From Paracrocinitomix sp040880585 (lineage in GTDB: Bacteria; Bacteroidota; Bacteroidia; Flavobacteriales_D; Crocinitomicaceae), in assembly GCA_040880585.1 (NCBI GenBank), contig JBBDID010000021.1, positions 1 through 64,000 on the forward strand: 64,000 nucleotides of DNA. The letters run 5' to 3'. The number at the start of each line of letters is the position of its first letter. Positions within the stretch are counted from its first letter, which is position 1. Position numbers and translations under genes: made by a program. The notes beneath the pieces were generated by a model. The model was given only the letters and a program-made list of their open reading frames with translations, searched no databases and was not told the DNA's origin. Below are positions 46,723 to 54,693 of the stretch, in pieces.

Positions 46723-47598
46723 ATGACAAAAGCAGCTTTTCAATTATTGATCATCACACTGTCTTCAATATTTTTATTGGGGTCATGTGGCAATTCAGAA
46801 CCTGATGATGTAAACGTAGTGGATATTGACACAACAGATGAGAATATTAATGTAGATATGTTTGCGTCTCCGGATGTGGATTATCATCTCCCCTCTCCCT
46901 TGCAGGTTGCAAGCATCTTTAAGAAATCCGGTCTTGAATATAATTCTGGGGTTACTAACGATATTAGTAATGTAGATAAATACAATAAAGAGCTTTATCA
47001 GATGTTGAATTTTGGGGTTTACTCTGCTGATATGGCTTACTGCGTCTTGAACGAACAGTCCAATGAAGGCAGAAAGTATTTAGGTGTAATCACTGATTTA
47101 GCCGGTGAAATAGGTATGGAAGCTGTTTTTGAAAACGAAGACCTCATGAATCGCTTTGATGCAAACATTGAAAACAAAGATTCAATTGAAATTTTAATGA
47201 TTGATATTCATGAACGTACTGAAGAGTATATGGAGGAAAATGATATGCAACATACTTCTGCCGTTCATTTTGCCGGAGCATGGACAGAAGGAATGTACCT
47301 CGGAGTGTACGATTATGAGAATAATGGTAACAAAGATGGACTTGGCGCACAGATTACTGAGCAGATGGCTATTTTGGGAAATATCATCAAAGGATTAAAA
47401 GATCCGAAAAATGCTGGCATGGAACTTGGATGGGTAATAACAGACCTTGAAAAAATCCAATCAACGTTTGATAATTTTGACTCTGTAGTAGCTTATTACG
47501 AAGATGAGACCGCTGATGAACTAACACTTTCAGAGTCAGAATATGAAGAACTTGGTGTAATGATCAAGAAGTTAAGAGAAAAAATTATTAAAGGTTAA
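46723..47598 (+). CDS. Lipoprotein of unknown function
   Basis: 291 residues. Lipobox LLGSC in MTKAAFQLLIITLSSIFLLGSCGN predicts a lipoprotein. A low-complexity acidic linker (EPDDVNVVDIDTTDENINVD) is followed by a helical domain with LPSPLQVASIFKKSGLEYN, YQMLNFGVYSADMAYCVLN and GAWTEGMYLGVYD. This resembles uncharacterised Bacteroidota lipoproteins; no activity is known. It is followed after 11 bp by another exported-protein gene, so the two may be one operon ending at the terminator at 48154. Confidence 0.8.
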   Translation: MTKAAFQLLIITLSSIFLLGSCGNSEPDDVNVVDIDTTDENINVDMFASPDVDYHLPSPLQVASIFKKSGLEYNSGVTNDISNVDKYNKELYQMLNFGVYSADMAYCVLNEQSNEGRKYLGVITDLAGEIGMEAVFENEDLMNRFDANIENKDSIEILMIDIHERTEEYMEENDMQHTSAVHFAGAWTEGMYLGVYDYENNGNKDGLGAQITEQMAILGNIIKGLKDPKNAGMELGWVITDLEKIQSTFDNFDSVVAYYEDETADELTLSESEYEELGVMIKKLREKIIKG

Positions 47599-47609
47599 AT
47601 ACATCACCA

Positions 47610-48134
47610 ATGAAAAAGTTTATTACACTTATTGCCGTATTTGCTCTTGGGTTAGTTATTGCACAGACAGCATCCAACTTAACTGAGTTTAAAGAAAATA
47701 TTTCTAGACAAAAAGTTGAAGCCAAGAAAGCGCTTAAACCCTACAGATATGATGGGTCTAAAGTGACTTACTTCAATTTCAAAACCTATAAACAAGTTAA
47801 AGAAGTTGAAATCTATTTATTTAATAACACAGATTACCGCTTTTCTTTTAACGGAAAATCTTTACCCAATGACATCACCATCAAAATATATGATGAAGAT
47901 AAAACCAACGCTGATCGAATTTTATTGAAAGAGGCAGACGGCATTATGGGAAACAATATCACTATTGAATCTTCTGAATTGGATAAGGTTTATCAAAAAG
48001 AAAAAGGTTCAGACAGAAGACTAAAAAGAGTGTTTGTTGATTATGATATTCCGGGTATACCTGGAACCGAGAATAAAAAACCAACCATGAAAGAACGTGG
48101 TGCAGTCATTCTTGTAATGGGCTATAAGTATTAA
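47610..48134 (+). CDS. Exported protein of unknown function
   Basis: 174 residues. Signal peptide MKKFITLIAVFALGLVIAQ; the mature part contains KVTYFNFKTYKQVKEVEIYLFNNTDYRFSFNGKSL and a C-terminal VILVMGYKY. It is basic overall and looks like a beta-rich domain. No family is recognised. It shares the transcript of the upstream lipoprotein gene by position and is terminated by a strong hairpin 20 bp after the stop. Confidence 0.75.
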   Translation: MKKFITLIAVFALGLVIAQTASNLTEFKENISRQKVEAKKALKPYRYDGSKVTYFNFKTYKQVKEVEIYLFNNTDYRFSFNGKSLPNDITIKIYDEDKTNADRILLKEADGIMGNNITIESSELDKVYQKEKGSDRRLKRVFVDYDIPGIPGTENKKPTMKERGAVILVMGYKY

Positions 48135-48153
48135 AAAATTGAATATTGACATT

Positions 48154-48188
48154 AAAAACCCATCCCTCTTTTACGGATGGGTTTTTTT
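48154..48188 (+). terminator. Rho-independent terminator
   Basis: AAAACCCATCC pairs with GGATGGGTTTT over a 9-nt loop, followed by seven T. It separates the exported-protein genes from thrS. Confidence 0.9.
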
Positions 48189-48224
48189 ATGGCTACAATC
48201 CTGCATCAACCCACAATAAAGTAT

Positions 48225-48232
48225 TATTTTTG
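48225..48232 (+). promoter_or_regulatory. Promoter -7 element of the thrS-infC-rpmI-rplT operon
   Basis: TATTTTTG lies 22 bp before the thrS start and just after the preceding terminator. No -33 element was found. Confidence 0.4.
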
Positions 48233-48254
48233 TCGACGATTAACCAAATAGACC

Positions 48255-50189
48255 ATGATAGAAGTAACTCTTCCAGACGGATCAAAAAGAGAATTTGAAA
48301 AAGGCACAACCGCTTTGGATGTAGCTCTCAGCATTAGTGAAGGACTTGCCCGCAACGTACTTTCTGCCGAAGTAAACGGAGAAGTGATGGACGCTACCCG
48401 ACCCTTGCCTGAAAAAGCATCTCTACGGTTACTCACATGGAACGATAAAGAAGGGAAGTCAACTATGTGGCATTCTTCTGCTCACTTAATGGCTGAAGCA
48501 ATTGAAGCACTTTACCCCGGCACAAAACTGGCCATTGGTCCTCCCATTGAAAATGGTTTCTATTATGATATTGATCTTGGAGATCATCACATATCAGATG
48601 ATAACCTCCCTGCCATTGAGCAGAAAATGAAAGAACTGGCCAAAGAGAGAAATGAATACATCCGCAAAGAAATTTCTAAGAAAGATGCCATTGAATATTA
48701 TCAAAAAAAAGGAGACGAGTACAAGCTAGAGCTGATCGACGGTCTCGAAGATGGAGAGATTACTTTTTACACCCAGGGAAATTTTACAGATCTCTGTCGT
48801 GGTCCTCATATTCCTCATACGGGATATATTAAAGCGGTAAAATTAACATCCATTGCAGGCGCTTACTGGAGAGGGGATGAAAATCGTCAACAATTGACCC
48901 GTATTTATGGCATCACCTTTCCCAAGCAGAAAGAATTGACAGAATACTTAGAAATGCTTGAAGAAGCAAAACTGAGGGATCACCGGAAATTAGGTAAAGA
49001 AATGGAACTTTTTGCCTTCTCACAACGAGTAGGTCAAGGGCTTCCACTTTGGCTTCCAAAAGGTGCTGAACTGAGAGAGCGATTAGAAAATTTTCTAAAG
49101 AAAGCACAAAAAGCTGCGGGATATCAGCCGGTAATTACGCCACATATTGGTCATAAAGATTTATATATTACCTCAGGGCATTATGCCAAGTATGGAGAAG
49201 ATTCTTTTCAACCGATCAACACACCTCATGAAGGCGAAGAGTTTTTACTCAAACCCATGAACTGTCCGCACCACTGTGAGATTTACAAAACAAAACCCCG
49301 ATCGTACAAAGACTTACCAATCAGGTTTGCTGAATTCGGAACCGTTTACCGATATGAGCAAAGTGGTGAATTACACGGTTTGACAAGAGTCAGAGGGTTT
49401 ACACAAGATGATGCCCACCTTTTTTGTACGCCTGAACAAGTTAAAGATGAGTTTAAAAACGTCATTGATTTAGTGCTTTACATTTTTAAAACCTTAAAGT
49501 TTGAAAACTTTAGGGCACAAATTTCTTTACGCGATCCCAATGATCCGGAAAAATATATCGGATCAGATGAAAATTGGATAAAAGCTGAAAAAGCAATTAT
49601 TGAAGCAGCAGATGAAAAGGGATTAGAAACTGTTATAGAATATGGAGAAGCTGCTTTTTACGGTCCTAAACTTGACTTTATGGTCAAAGATGCTTTAAAT
49701 AGGGAGTGGCAGCTGGGAACCATTCAGGTAGATTACAATTTACCGGAGCGGTTTGAACTGGAATATGTAGGGGCGGATAATGAGAAACACCGGCCGGTGA
49801 TGATACACCGTGCTCCCTTTGGTTCTATGGAGCGATTTGTTGCCGTACTGATTGAACATTGTGCTGGAAAATTTCCACTTTGGCTAACCACAGAGCAAAT
49901 TGCCGTTTTACCGGTCTCAGATAAATACAATGAATACGCCGAAAAAGTTTTAAATTATCTAAATAATTACGATATTCGCGGATTCGTTGATAAGAGAAAC
50001 GAAAAAGTTGGCAAGAAAATAAGGGATAATGAAGTAAAGAAAATTCCCTTCATGCTGATTGTTGGAGAAAAAGAAGAAGAAGAAAACCAAGTGAGTGTGC
50101 GAAAACAAGGAGAGGGAGATCTCGGTCTAATGACCCTGGAATCTTTCCAAAAGCACATGAACCGGGAAATAGAGAAAGAATTAAACTAA
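48255..50189 (+). CDS. thrS: Threonine-tRNA ligase
   Basis: 644 residues, standard length. TGS domain (1-60, MIEVTLPDGSKREFEKGTTALDV), the editing domain with its zinc-site motif (WHSSAHLMAEAIEALYPG and GPHIPHTGYIKA), the class II catalytic core with ITSGHYAKYGEDSF and MNCPHHCEIY (zinc-binding Cys), motif 2 LHGLTRVRGFTQDDAH, motif 3 RPVMIHRAPFGSMERF, and an anticodon-binding domain. It charges tRNA-Thr. The stop codon is in the same frame as infC and 18 bp before it, as in the classic thrS-infC-rpmI-rplT operon. Confidence 0.98.
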   Translation: MIEVTLPDGSKREFEKGTTALDVALSISEGLARNVLSAEVNGEVMDATRPLPEKASLRLLTWNDKEGKSTMWHSSAHLMAEAIEALYPGTKLAIGPPIENGFYYDIDLGDHHISDDNLPAIEQKMKELAKERNEYIRKEISKKDAIEYYQKKGDEYKLELIDGLEDGEITFYTQGNFTDLCRGPHIPHTGYIKAVKLTSIAGAYWRGDENRQQLTRIYGITFPKQKELTEYLEMLEEAKLRDHRKLGKEMELFAFSQRVGQGLPLWLPKGAELRERLENFLKKAQKAAGYQPVITPHIGHKDLYITSGHYAKYGEDSFQPINTPHEGEEFLLKPMNCPHHCEIYKTKPRSYKDLPIRFAEFGTVYRYEQSGELHGLTRVRGFTQDDAHLFCTPEQVKDEFKNVIDLVLYIFKTLKFENFRAQISLRDPNDPEKYIGSDENWIKAEKAIIEAADEKGLETVIEYGEAAFYGPKLDFMVKDALNREWQLGTIQVDYNLPERFELEYVGADNEKHRPVMIHRAPFGSMERFVAVLIEHCAGKFPLWLTTEQIAVLPVSDKYNEYAEKVLNYLNNYDIRGFVDKRNEKVGKKIRDNEVKKIPFMLIVGEKEEEENQVSVRKQGEGDLGLMTLESFQKHMNREIEKELN

Positions 50190-50190
50190 A

Positions 50191-50207
50191 GAAAGGAGGA
50201 ACGACCT
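50191..50207 (+). promoter_or_regulatory. Strong Shine-Dalgarno of infC
   Basis: GAAAGGAGGA (50191-50200) is a near-perfect anti-16S match, with AAGGAGG ending 8 nt before the ATA at 50208. It decides the start of infC and is conspicuous because the other genes in this window have none. Confidence 0.8.
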
Positions 50208-50756
50208 ATAGCCATAAAAAGTAGACATAATCGACGAGGTCCAAGAAGAAAAGAGGATCCTCACAAAATTAATGAAAGAATTACAGCCCCCGAAGTACGA
50301 GTCGTATGGGATGGTGGTGCAGAAGTCATGTCAGTTAGAGAAGCGCTAAAAAAAGCCGACGAAGCTGATCTTGATTTGGTTGAAATCTCACCCAATGCAA
50401 AACCTCCGGTCTGTAAAATTATTGACTATAAGAAGTTCTTGTTTGAACAAAAGAAAAAACAAAAAGAGTTAAAGTCAAAACAATCTAAGGTGATGATTAA
50501 AGAGATCCGGATGGGTCCTAACACCGAAGAGCATGATTTTAACTTTAAGTTGAATCACGCCAAATCTTTTCTTGAAGATGGAGCAAAAGTGAAAGCATAC
50601 GTATTCTTTAAAGGAAGAAGTATTGTTTTTAAAGACAGAGGAGAAATCCTGCTGTTGAAATTTGCTCAGGAATTGGAAGATTATGGAACAGTTGAACAGC
50701 TTCCAAAGTTAGAAGGGAAAAAAATGATCATGATGATCAACCCTAAGAAAAAGTAA
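50208..50756 (+). CDS. infC: Translation initiation factor IF-3 with an ATA start
   Basis: 182 residues if started at ATA 50208. From the thrS stop to the ATG at 50328 the frame has no ATG, GTG or TTG, yet the conserved N-terminus (PHKINERITAPEVRVV) lies upstream of that ATG. ATA at 50208 has ideal spacing from a strong SD. The N-domain (INERITAPEVRVVWDGGAE), linker (SVREALKKADEADLDLVEIS) and C-domain (DYKKFLFEQKKKQKELK; EHDFNFKLNHAKSFLEDGAKVKAYVFFKGR) are intact. A non-canonical start lets IF-3 limit its own synthesis, as known for the AUU start of E. coli infC. Confidence 0.95.
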   Translation: MAIKSRHNRRGPRRKEDPHKINERITAPEVRVVWDGGAEVMSVREALKKADEADLDLVEISPNAKPPVCKIIDYKKFLFEQKKKQKELKSKQSKVMIKEIRMGPNTEEHDFNFKLNHAKSFLEDGAKVKAYVFFKGRSIVFKDRGEILLLKFAQELEDYGTVEQLPKLEGKKMIMMINPKKK

Positions 50757-50761
50757 AAAGT

Positions 50762-50778
50762 TGCGACATTGTGTCGCA
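50762..50778 (+). promoter_or_regulatory. Hairpin between infC and rpmI
   Basis: TGCGACA pairs with TGTCGCA across a TTG loop, 6 bp after the infC stop. There is no U-run after it, so it is not a typical terminator. It may be part of a ribosomal-protein leader or an mRNA processing site. Confidence 0.5.
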
Positions 50779-50810
50779 TCCATTAATAATAGAGTAAAAA
50801 AAGAAGAAAG

Positions 50811-51008
50811 ATGCCTAAGATGAAGACGGTTTCCAGTGCTAAGAAGCGATTCAAAGTAACCGGAACAGGAAAATTGAAAAGAAAGCATGCTTTTAAAAGC
50901 CACATTTTGACAAAAAAGTCGAAAAAGAGAAAAGCCAGATTGACGAAATCCACTTTGGTACATAAGGCAGATGAAAGCAACATTAAAATTCAATTAGGAA
51001 TGAAATAA
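50811..51008 (+). CDS. rpmI: 50S ribosomal protein bL35
   Basis: 65 residues, highly basic, matching bL35 (PKMKTVSSAKKRFKVTGTGK, then KLKRKHAFKSHIL). It binds 23S rRNA near the exit region. Second-last gene of the thrS-infC-rpmI-rplT operon; the segment to rplT (about 100 bp) has three small hairpins. Confidence 0.97.
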   Translation: MPKMKTVSSAKKRFKVTGTGKLKRKHAFKSHILTKKSKKRKARLTKSTLVHKADESNIKIQLGMK

Positions 51009-51083
51009 TTCTGACAAATAAGTGTCAGAATGGTTCAATTTATTTACCCGGTATTGAGTACCAAAGACTCTGCTTGATCAGAG
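51009..51083 (+). promoter_or_regulatory. Structured rplT leader (three hairpins), candidate L20 leader
   Basis: TTCTGACA/TGTCAGAA (51009-51030), GGTA/TACC (51050-51062) and CTCTG/CAGAG (51068-51083) lie in the 101-bp spacer before rplT. In other phyla L20 represses its own operon through such a leader. A match to the Bacteroidota form is inference. Confidence 0.45.
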
Positions 51084-51109
51084 CACTTTATACCAAAAAA
51101 TTTAAAATT

Positions 51110-51457
51110 ATGCCTAGATCAGTAAATTCAGTAGCTTCAAGAGCAAGAAGAAAAAAAGTAATGAAACTTGCCAAAGGTTACTTTGGAAGACGAAAAAATG
51201 TATGGACAGTATCTAAAAATGCTGTTGAAAAAGGTCTTCTTTACGCTTACGAAGGAAGAAAACAAAAGAAAAGAAATTTCAGAGCATTGTGGATTCAACG
51301 TATCAATGCCGCTACACGAGAACATGGGATGAGTTATTCTCAATTCATGGGACAAGTGAATGCGCAGGGACTTAAGTTGAATAGAAAGGTACTCGCAGAC
51401 CTGGCTATGAATCATCCTGAAGCTTTTAAAGCGGTAGTGGAACAAGTAAAAAAATAA
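51110..51457 (+). CDS. rplT: 50S ribosomal protein bL20
   Basis: The start is the ATG at 51110 (MPRSVNSVASRARRKKVMKLAKGYFGRR), not the upstream 51074 frame, giving 115 residues. It is very basic and binds 23S rRNA early in large-subunit assembly. All features of the bL20 family (RARRKKVMKLAKGY, LWIQRINAA, YSQFM) are present. The preceding spacer is structured and the downstream terminator closes the operon. Confidence 0.97.
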   Translation: MPRSVNSVASRARRKKVMKLAKGYFGRRKNVWTVSKNAVEKGLLYAYEGRKQKKRNFRALWIQRINAATREHGMSYSQFMGQVNAQGLKLNRKVLADLAMNHPEAFKAVVEQVKK

Positions 51458-51481
51458 ATTAGTAAACACTCTATTAGTAAT

Positions 51482-51520
51482 GACCCATCCCAATAAAACG
51501 GGGTGGGTTTTTTTATTTTT
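51482..51520 (+). terminator. Rho-independent terminator of the rplT operon
   Basis: ACCCATCCC pairs with GGGGTGGGT (one G-U) and is followed by a T-run (TTTTTTTATTTTT). Confidence 0.85.
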
Positions 51521-51579
51521 CTCAATTTGTTTTCGTTGGGATGATTACTTTTATCATCAGACGCTATTATGCAGTTGGA

Positions 51580-52467
51580 ATGGCAGAAAAAGAAAAATAT
51601 TTTAAATTATTGGGGATTGAACCCACTACTGATCCATCTGCCATTAAAAGAGCATACCGGCAGCAAGCACTAAAGTATCACCCTGACCGGAACCCCTCAC
51701 CCAACGCCCACATTCAGTTTATCCGAATCACAGAAGCGTATGAAATTCTAAGTGGTCAACGCATTTACCGAAAGAAAATAAGCTCCGCTGGACCTCCGAA
51801 AACAAAAGAAGAAATTATAGCCGAAAAAGTGGCAAGAGCAAAAGCCAGGTGGCAACGGATGCAAGCTGAAGAAGAAATTAAAGATCGCCGTTATTTTAAA
51901 CGCGTTGCCACCGGATGGAAATGGCGATTTTTTCAGTTATTTGCGGTATACACAGCTGTTTTTGGAACCTTACTTAGTTGTGATTACTTTCTAGATGGCG
52001 AAAAAGTCTGCATTTCCGGATTTGATATTCATCAGGATATCTATTCAAAAACCATTCGTATATATGATGAAACCTTTATAATAGAGGCTTCAGATTTTTG
52101 GAGAAATGGAACTCCTCCCGTCAGGGGAAATTACAGCTATTTATTTCACGACCTTAAATCAGTCAGTATTATCATTTCCGGTTTACCTACTGTTCATCCT
52201 GATGCTCCCTCTGCTAAAATGAGAGATTATATACTTTTTAAAGGAAAAGAAATGTACCACACCTATTCCTCTAATTCTGTATATGGGGTCTTCCCTTTTA
52301 TTCATATCATGTTTTTAGCCCCTCTCACTGTAGCCGTTTTCAGACGCCCTACCTTGCGTTTTTCTATATGGAGATTAGTATCTTTATGGATTATTTTTCC
52401 GACCATTCTCTTTTTTACCTTTTCAAATGATCGTGTTTTTCATCTGATTGAGTTAATGTTTAATTGA
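51580..52467 (+). CDS. J-domain membrane protein
   Basis: The ATG at 51580 gives MAEKEKYFKLLGIEPTTDPS, the start of a J domain with the invariant HPD at residues 34-36 (KYHPDRNPS); the frame from 51541 adds 13 residues without homology. This 295-residue protein then has a helical charged segment (VARAKARWQRMQAEEEIKDRR) and three predicted membrane helices (FFQLFAVYTAVFGTLLS, FPFIHIMFLAPLTVAVF, WRLVSLWIIFPTILFFTF). It probably recruits DnaK to a membrane client; the client is not known. Such J-domain membrane proteins are widespread in Flavobacteriales. Confidence 0.88.
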   Translation: MAEKEKYFKLLGIEPTTDPSAIKRAYRQQALKYHPDRNPSPNAHIQFIRITEAYEILSGQRIYRKKISSAGPPKTKEEIIAEKVARAKARWQRMQAEEEIKDRRYFKRVATGWKWRFFQLFAVYTAVFGTLLSCDYFLDGEKVCISGFDIHQDIYSKTIRIYDETFIIEASDFWRNGTPPVRGNYSYLFHDLKSVSIIISGLPTVHPDAPSAKMRDYILFKGKEMYHTYSSNSVYGVFPFIHIMFLAPLTVAVFRRPTLRFSIWRLVSLWIIFPTILFFTFSNDRVFHLIELMFN

Positions 52468-52541
52468 TGAGTTACAAAGCAATCCACTTAAATTGCGAGA
52501 CTGTTTTTTTAATTATGCTTCCCGAAATTGCCACAAAAGCT

Positions 52542-52549
52542 TATTTTTG
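52542..52549 (+). promoter_or_regulatory. Promoter -7 element of the ChaN-like gene
   Basis: TATTTTTG lies 5 bp before the ATG at 52555, another near-leaderless arrangement. No -33 element at standard spacing. Confidence 0.35.
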
Positions 52550-52554
52550 TATAC

Positions 52555-53418
52555 ATGAAGCAAATCATACTCCTTATCCTGACCTTATTTTTTTCTACGA
52601 TTTCAGAAGCTAAAGATCTTCCTGCATACGTACTTTATCAATCTGAAGGCAAAAAAGCAGATATCGACAAATTAATGAAAGCAGCAGATAGCAAGCATTT
52701 CATTTTTTTTGGCGAATTACACAATAACCCTATTTCTCACTGGCTACAATTTGAACTGACAAAGCGCCTTTATGCTTTGCATAAAAGACGGTTCGTTTTG
52801 GGAGGAGAAATGTTTGAAGCAGACAATCAGTTTATCATAGACGAGTATCTCAGGGATAAAATAACAACCAAGAGCTTCCAAAGTGAGGTTCGTCTTTGGC
52901 CAAATTACAATACCGATTATAAACCCTTATTGGAATTTGCCAAACAGAAAGGCGTTCCGTTTATTGCTTCTAATATTCCCAGAAGATATGCCAGCATGGC
53001 TTATAAGCAGGGGTTAGACTCTTTAAAATCCCTGAGTGATTTAGCAAAAAGTTATATTGTTCCGCTCAACACCTTTGAATTTGACAGCAGCCTGAGTTGT
53101 TACAATAAAATGATCCATGAATTTGGTGAGCATGGCGGATACAATATCGCACTGGCACAAGCCCTAAAGGATGCTACAATGGCTCATTTTATTTTAAAGA
53201 ATGTCACCAATACCAGTGTTTTTCTCCACTTCAATGGGGCGTATCACTCTGATAATTATCAAGGAATTGTCCACTACCTGAAACAAAAAGTAGATGTAGA
53301 AAAAATCCTGACCATCACAACCATCACCCAAGAAGATACGGACAAACTTGAAGAAAAACACAAGGGACTTGCAGATTTTATCATCTGTGTACCGGAAAGC
53401 ATGACCACCACACATTAA
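52555..53418 (+). CDS. ChaN family (Tiki-superfamily) haem-binding-like protein
   Basis: The ATG at 52555 gives MKQIILLILTLFFSTISEAK, a signal peptide; the earlier TTG at 52528 is unlikely. This 287-residue protein matches ChaN-like proteins: HFIFFGELHNNPISHWLQFEL with the GELHxNP motif, RRFVLGGEMFEADNQFIIDEYL, and a C-terminal HFNGAYHSDNYQGIVHYL. ChaN binds heme and is linked to iron uptake in some bacteria; here the role is inferred only from family. It may act with the downstream AhpD-like gene (4 bp after its stop). Confidence 0.88.
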   Translation: MKQIILLILTLFFSTISEAKDLPAYVLYQSEGKKADIDKLMKAADSKHFIFFGELHNNPISHWLQFELTKRLYALHKRRFVLGGEMFEADNQFIIDEYLRDKITTKSFQSEVRLWPNYNTDYKPLLEFAKQKGVPFIASNIPRRYASMAYKQGLDSLKSLSDLAKSYIVPLNTFEFDSSLSCYNKMIHEFGEHGGYNIALAQALKDATMAHFILKNVTNTSVFLHFNGAYHSDNYQGIVHYLKQKVDVEKILTITTITQEDTDKLEEKHKGLADFIICVPESMTTTH

Positions 53419-53422
53419 TTTT

Positions 53423-53983
53423 ATGCCACTAATAGAAGTTATTCAGCCCGAAGAAGCGGAAGGGGAATTAAAAGAAATTTATGACGCACTGATCCAATCG
53501 CGGGGAAAAATTGCCGAAGTTCATAAAATTCAAAGCCTAAATCCCAAATCTATTGTCAATCACATGGATTTGTATATGACTCTCATGTACGGTCAAAGTC
53601 CACTTAAACGTGTGCTACGTGAAATGATAGCGGTAGTGGTTTCAAAAGCAAATGAATGCGAATATTGTCAGATCCATCACATTGAAGCGGTTAACCATTA
53701 CTGGAAGGATAATGAAAAAGCGGAGAAATTTCGAAAGAACTACAGAGATGTTGAACTGACGGAAATTGAAAATGTCCTCTGTGAATTTGCATGGGAACAC
53801 ACCACAAACCCGGGAAGTGATAAAAGTGCTATTATCGAACGCATTAAGGAGTTGGGTGGCAGTGACAGGCTGATCTTAGATACTACTATGATCATTGGTT
53901 ATTTTAATTTTGTGAACCGGATTGTTGCCGGATTACAAGTAGAAGTAGAAGGTGAAGGAGCGGGGGGATATAAATTTGATTGA
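53423..53983 (+). CDS. Carboxymuconolactone decarboxylase/AhpD-like peroxidase-related protein
   Basis: 186 residues, all helical. The CxxC motif with following histidine is at C79-x2-C82-x3-H86 (NECEYCQIHHIEA), as in AhpD-like alkylhydroperoxidases, with the conserved REMIAVVVSKAN before it. Family members reduce peroxides with a thiol partner. It starts 4 bp after the ChaN-like gene and is probably in one transcript; no AhpC is adjacent. Confidence 0.9.
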   Translation: MPLIEVIQPEEAEGELKEIYDALIQSRGKIAEVHKIQSLNPKSIVNHMDLYMTLMYGQSPLKRVLREMIAVVVSKANECEYCQIHHIEAVNHYWKDNEKAEKFRKNYRDVELTEIENVLCEFAWEHTTNPGSDKSAIIERIKELGGSDRLILDTTMIIGYFNFVNRIVAGLQVEVEGEGAGGYKFD

Positions 53984-54081
53984 TTTCCTTACTTGATACA
54001 AGATCGCTCATTCTGTTTGATTTTTGAGTTTATGAATGAATCCCTCAAATGTTCACTACTTTTACAGTCACAATTTCAATC

Positions 54082-54684
54082 ATGAATACGACAATCCCTT
54101 TAATGGAAGATTTCTTCACCATACAAGGTGAAGGTTATCACAGCGGCAGAGCAGCTTATTTTATCAGAACCGCCGGTTGTGATGTAGGTTGTGTTTGGTG
54201 TGATGTGAAAGAGTCCTGGGATAAAGATGCGCATCCTGAAATATCTGTACAAGAAATCCTAAACCGTGTAAAACAATCACAAACGGACTTTGTCGTAATC
54301 ACCGGTGGAGAACCCGCTATGTATGATCTGAGCTCTCTAACAGGTGCGCTTAAAGAAGTTGGTGTGGAAATTGCAATTGAAACCTCTGGAGCATATCCAC
54401 TACATGGTCATTTTGACTGGGTTTGTTTATCTCCCAAGAAATTTAAAATGCCCATGGAAGAAAATTATGCAATCGCACAGGAATTAAAAATGATTATATT
54501 TAACAAGCATGATTTCAAATGGTCTGAAGAATTGAAAGAAAAAGTTAATTCTTCATGTAAACTATACTTACAACCTGAATGGGATAAACAAGATGAAATG
54601 TTGCCATTAATAATTGATTACGTGAAAAAAAATACCCACTGGGCCATATCCCTACAAACCCATAAATATTTGAACATTCCTTAA
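54082..54684 (+). CDS. queE: 7-carboxy-7-deazaguanine synthase
   Basis: The ATG at 54082 gives MNTTIPLMEDFFTIQGEGYHSG, the canonical QueE start; the 54049 frame adds 11 residues. A 200-residue radical SAM enzyme with cluster cysteines C33, C37 and C40 (CDVGCVWC), followed by VVITGGEPAMYDL. It converts 6-carboxytetrahydropterin, the QueD product (gene at 27405), to 7-carboxy-7-deazaguanine in the queuosine pathway. It is alone here and is followed after 9 bp by the PorE-like gene. Confidence 0.93.
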   Translation: MNTTIPLMEDFFTIQGEGYHSGRAAYFIRTAGCDVGCVWCDVKESWDKDAHPEISVQEILNRVKQSQTDFVVITGGEPAMYDLSSLTGALKEVGVEIAIETSGAYPLHGHFDWVCLSPKKFKMPMEENYAIAQELKMIIFNKHDFKWSEELKEKVNSSCKLYLQPEWDKQDEMLPLIIDYVKKNTHWAISLQTHKYLNIP

Positions 54685-54693
54685 TTAAACCAG

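Noticed and set aside
50328..50756. infC starting at the first ATG (142 residues)
   Set aside because: This start would delete the conserved IF-3 N-terminal region INERITAPEVRVV; the SD and ATA at 50208 explain the gene better.
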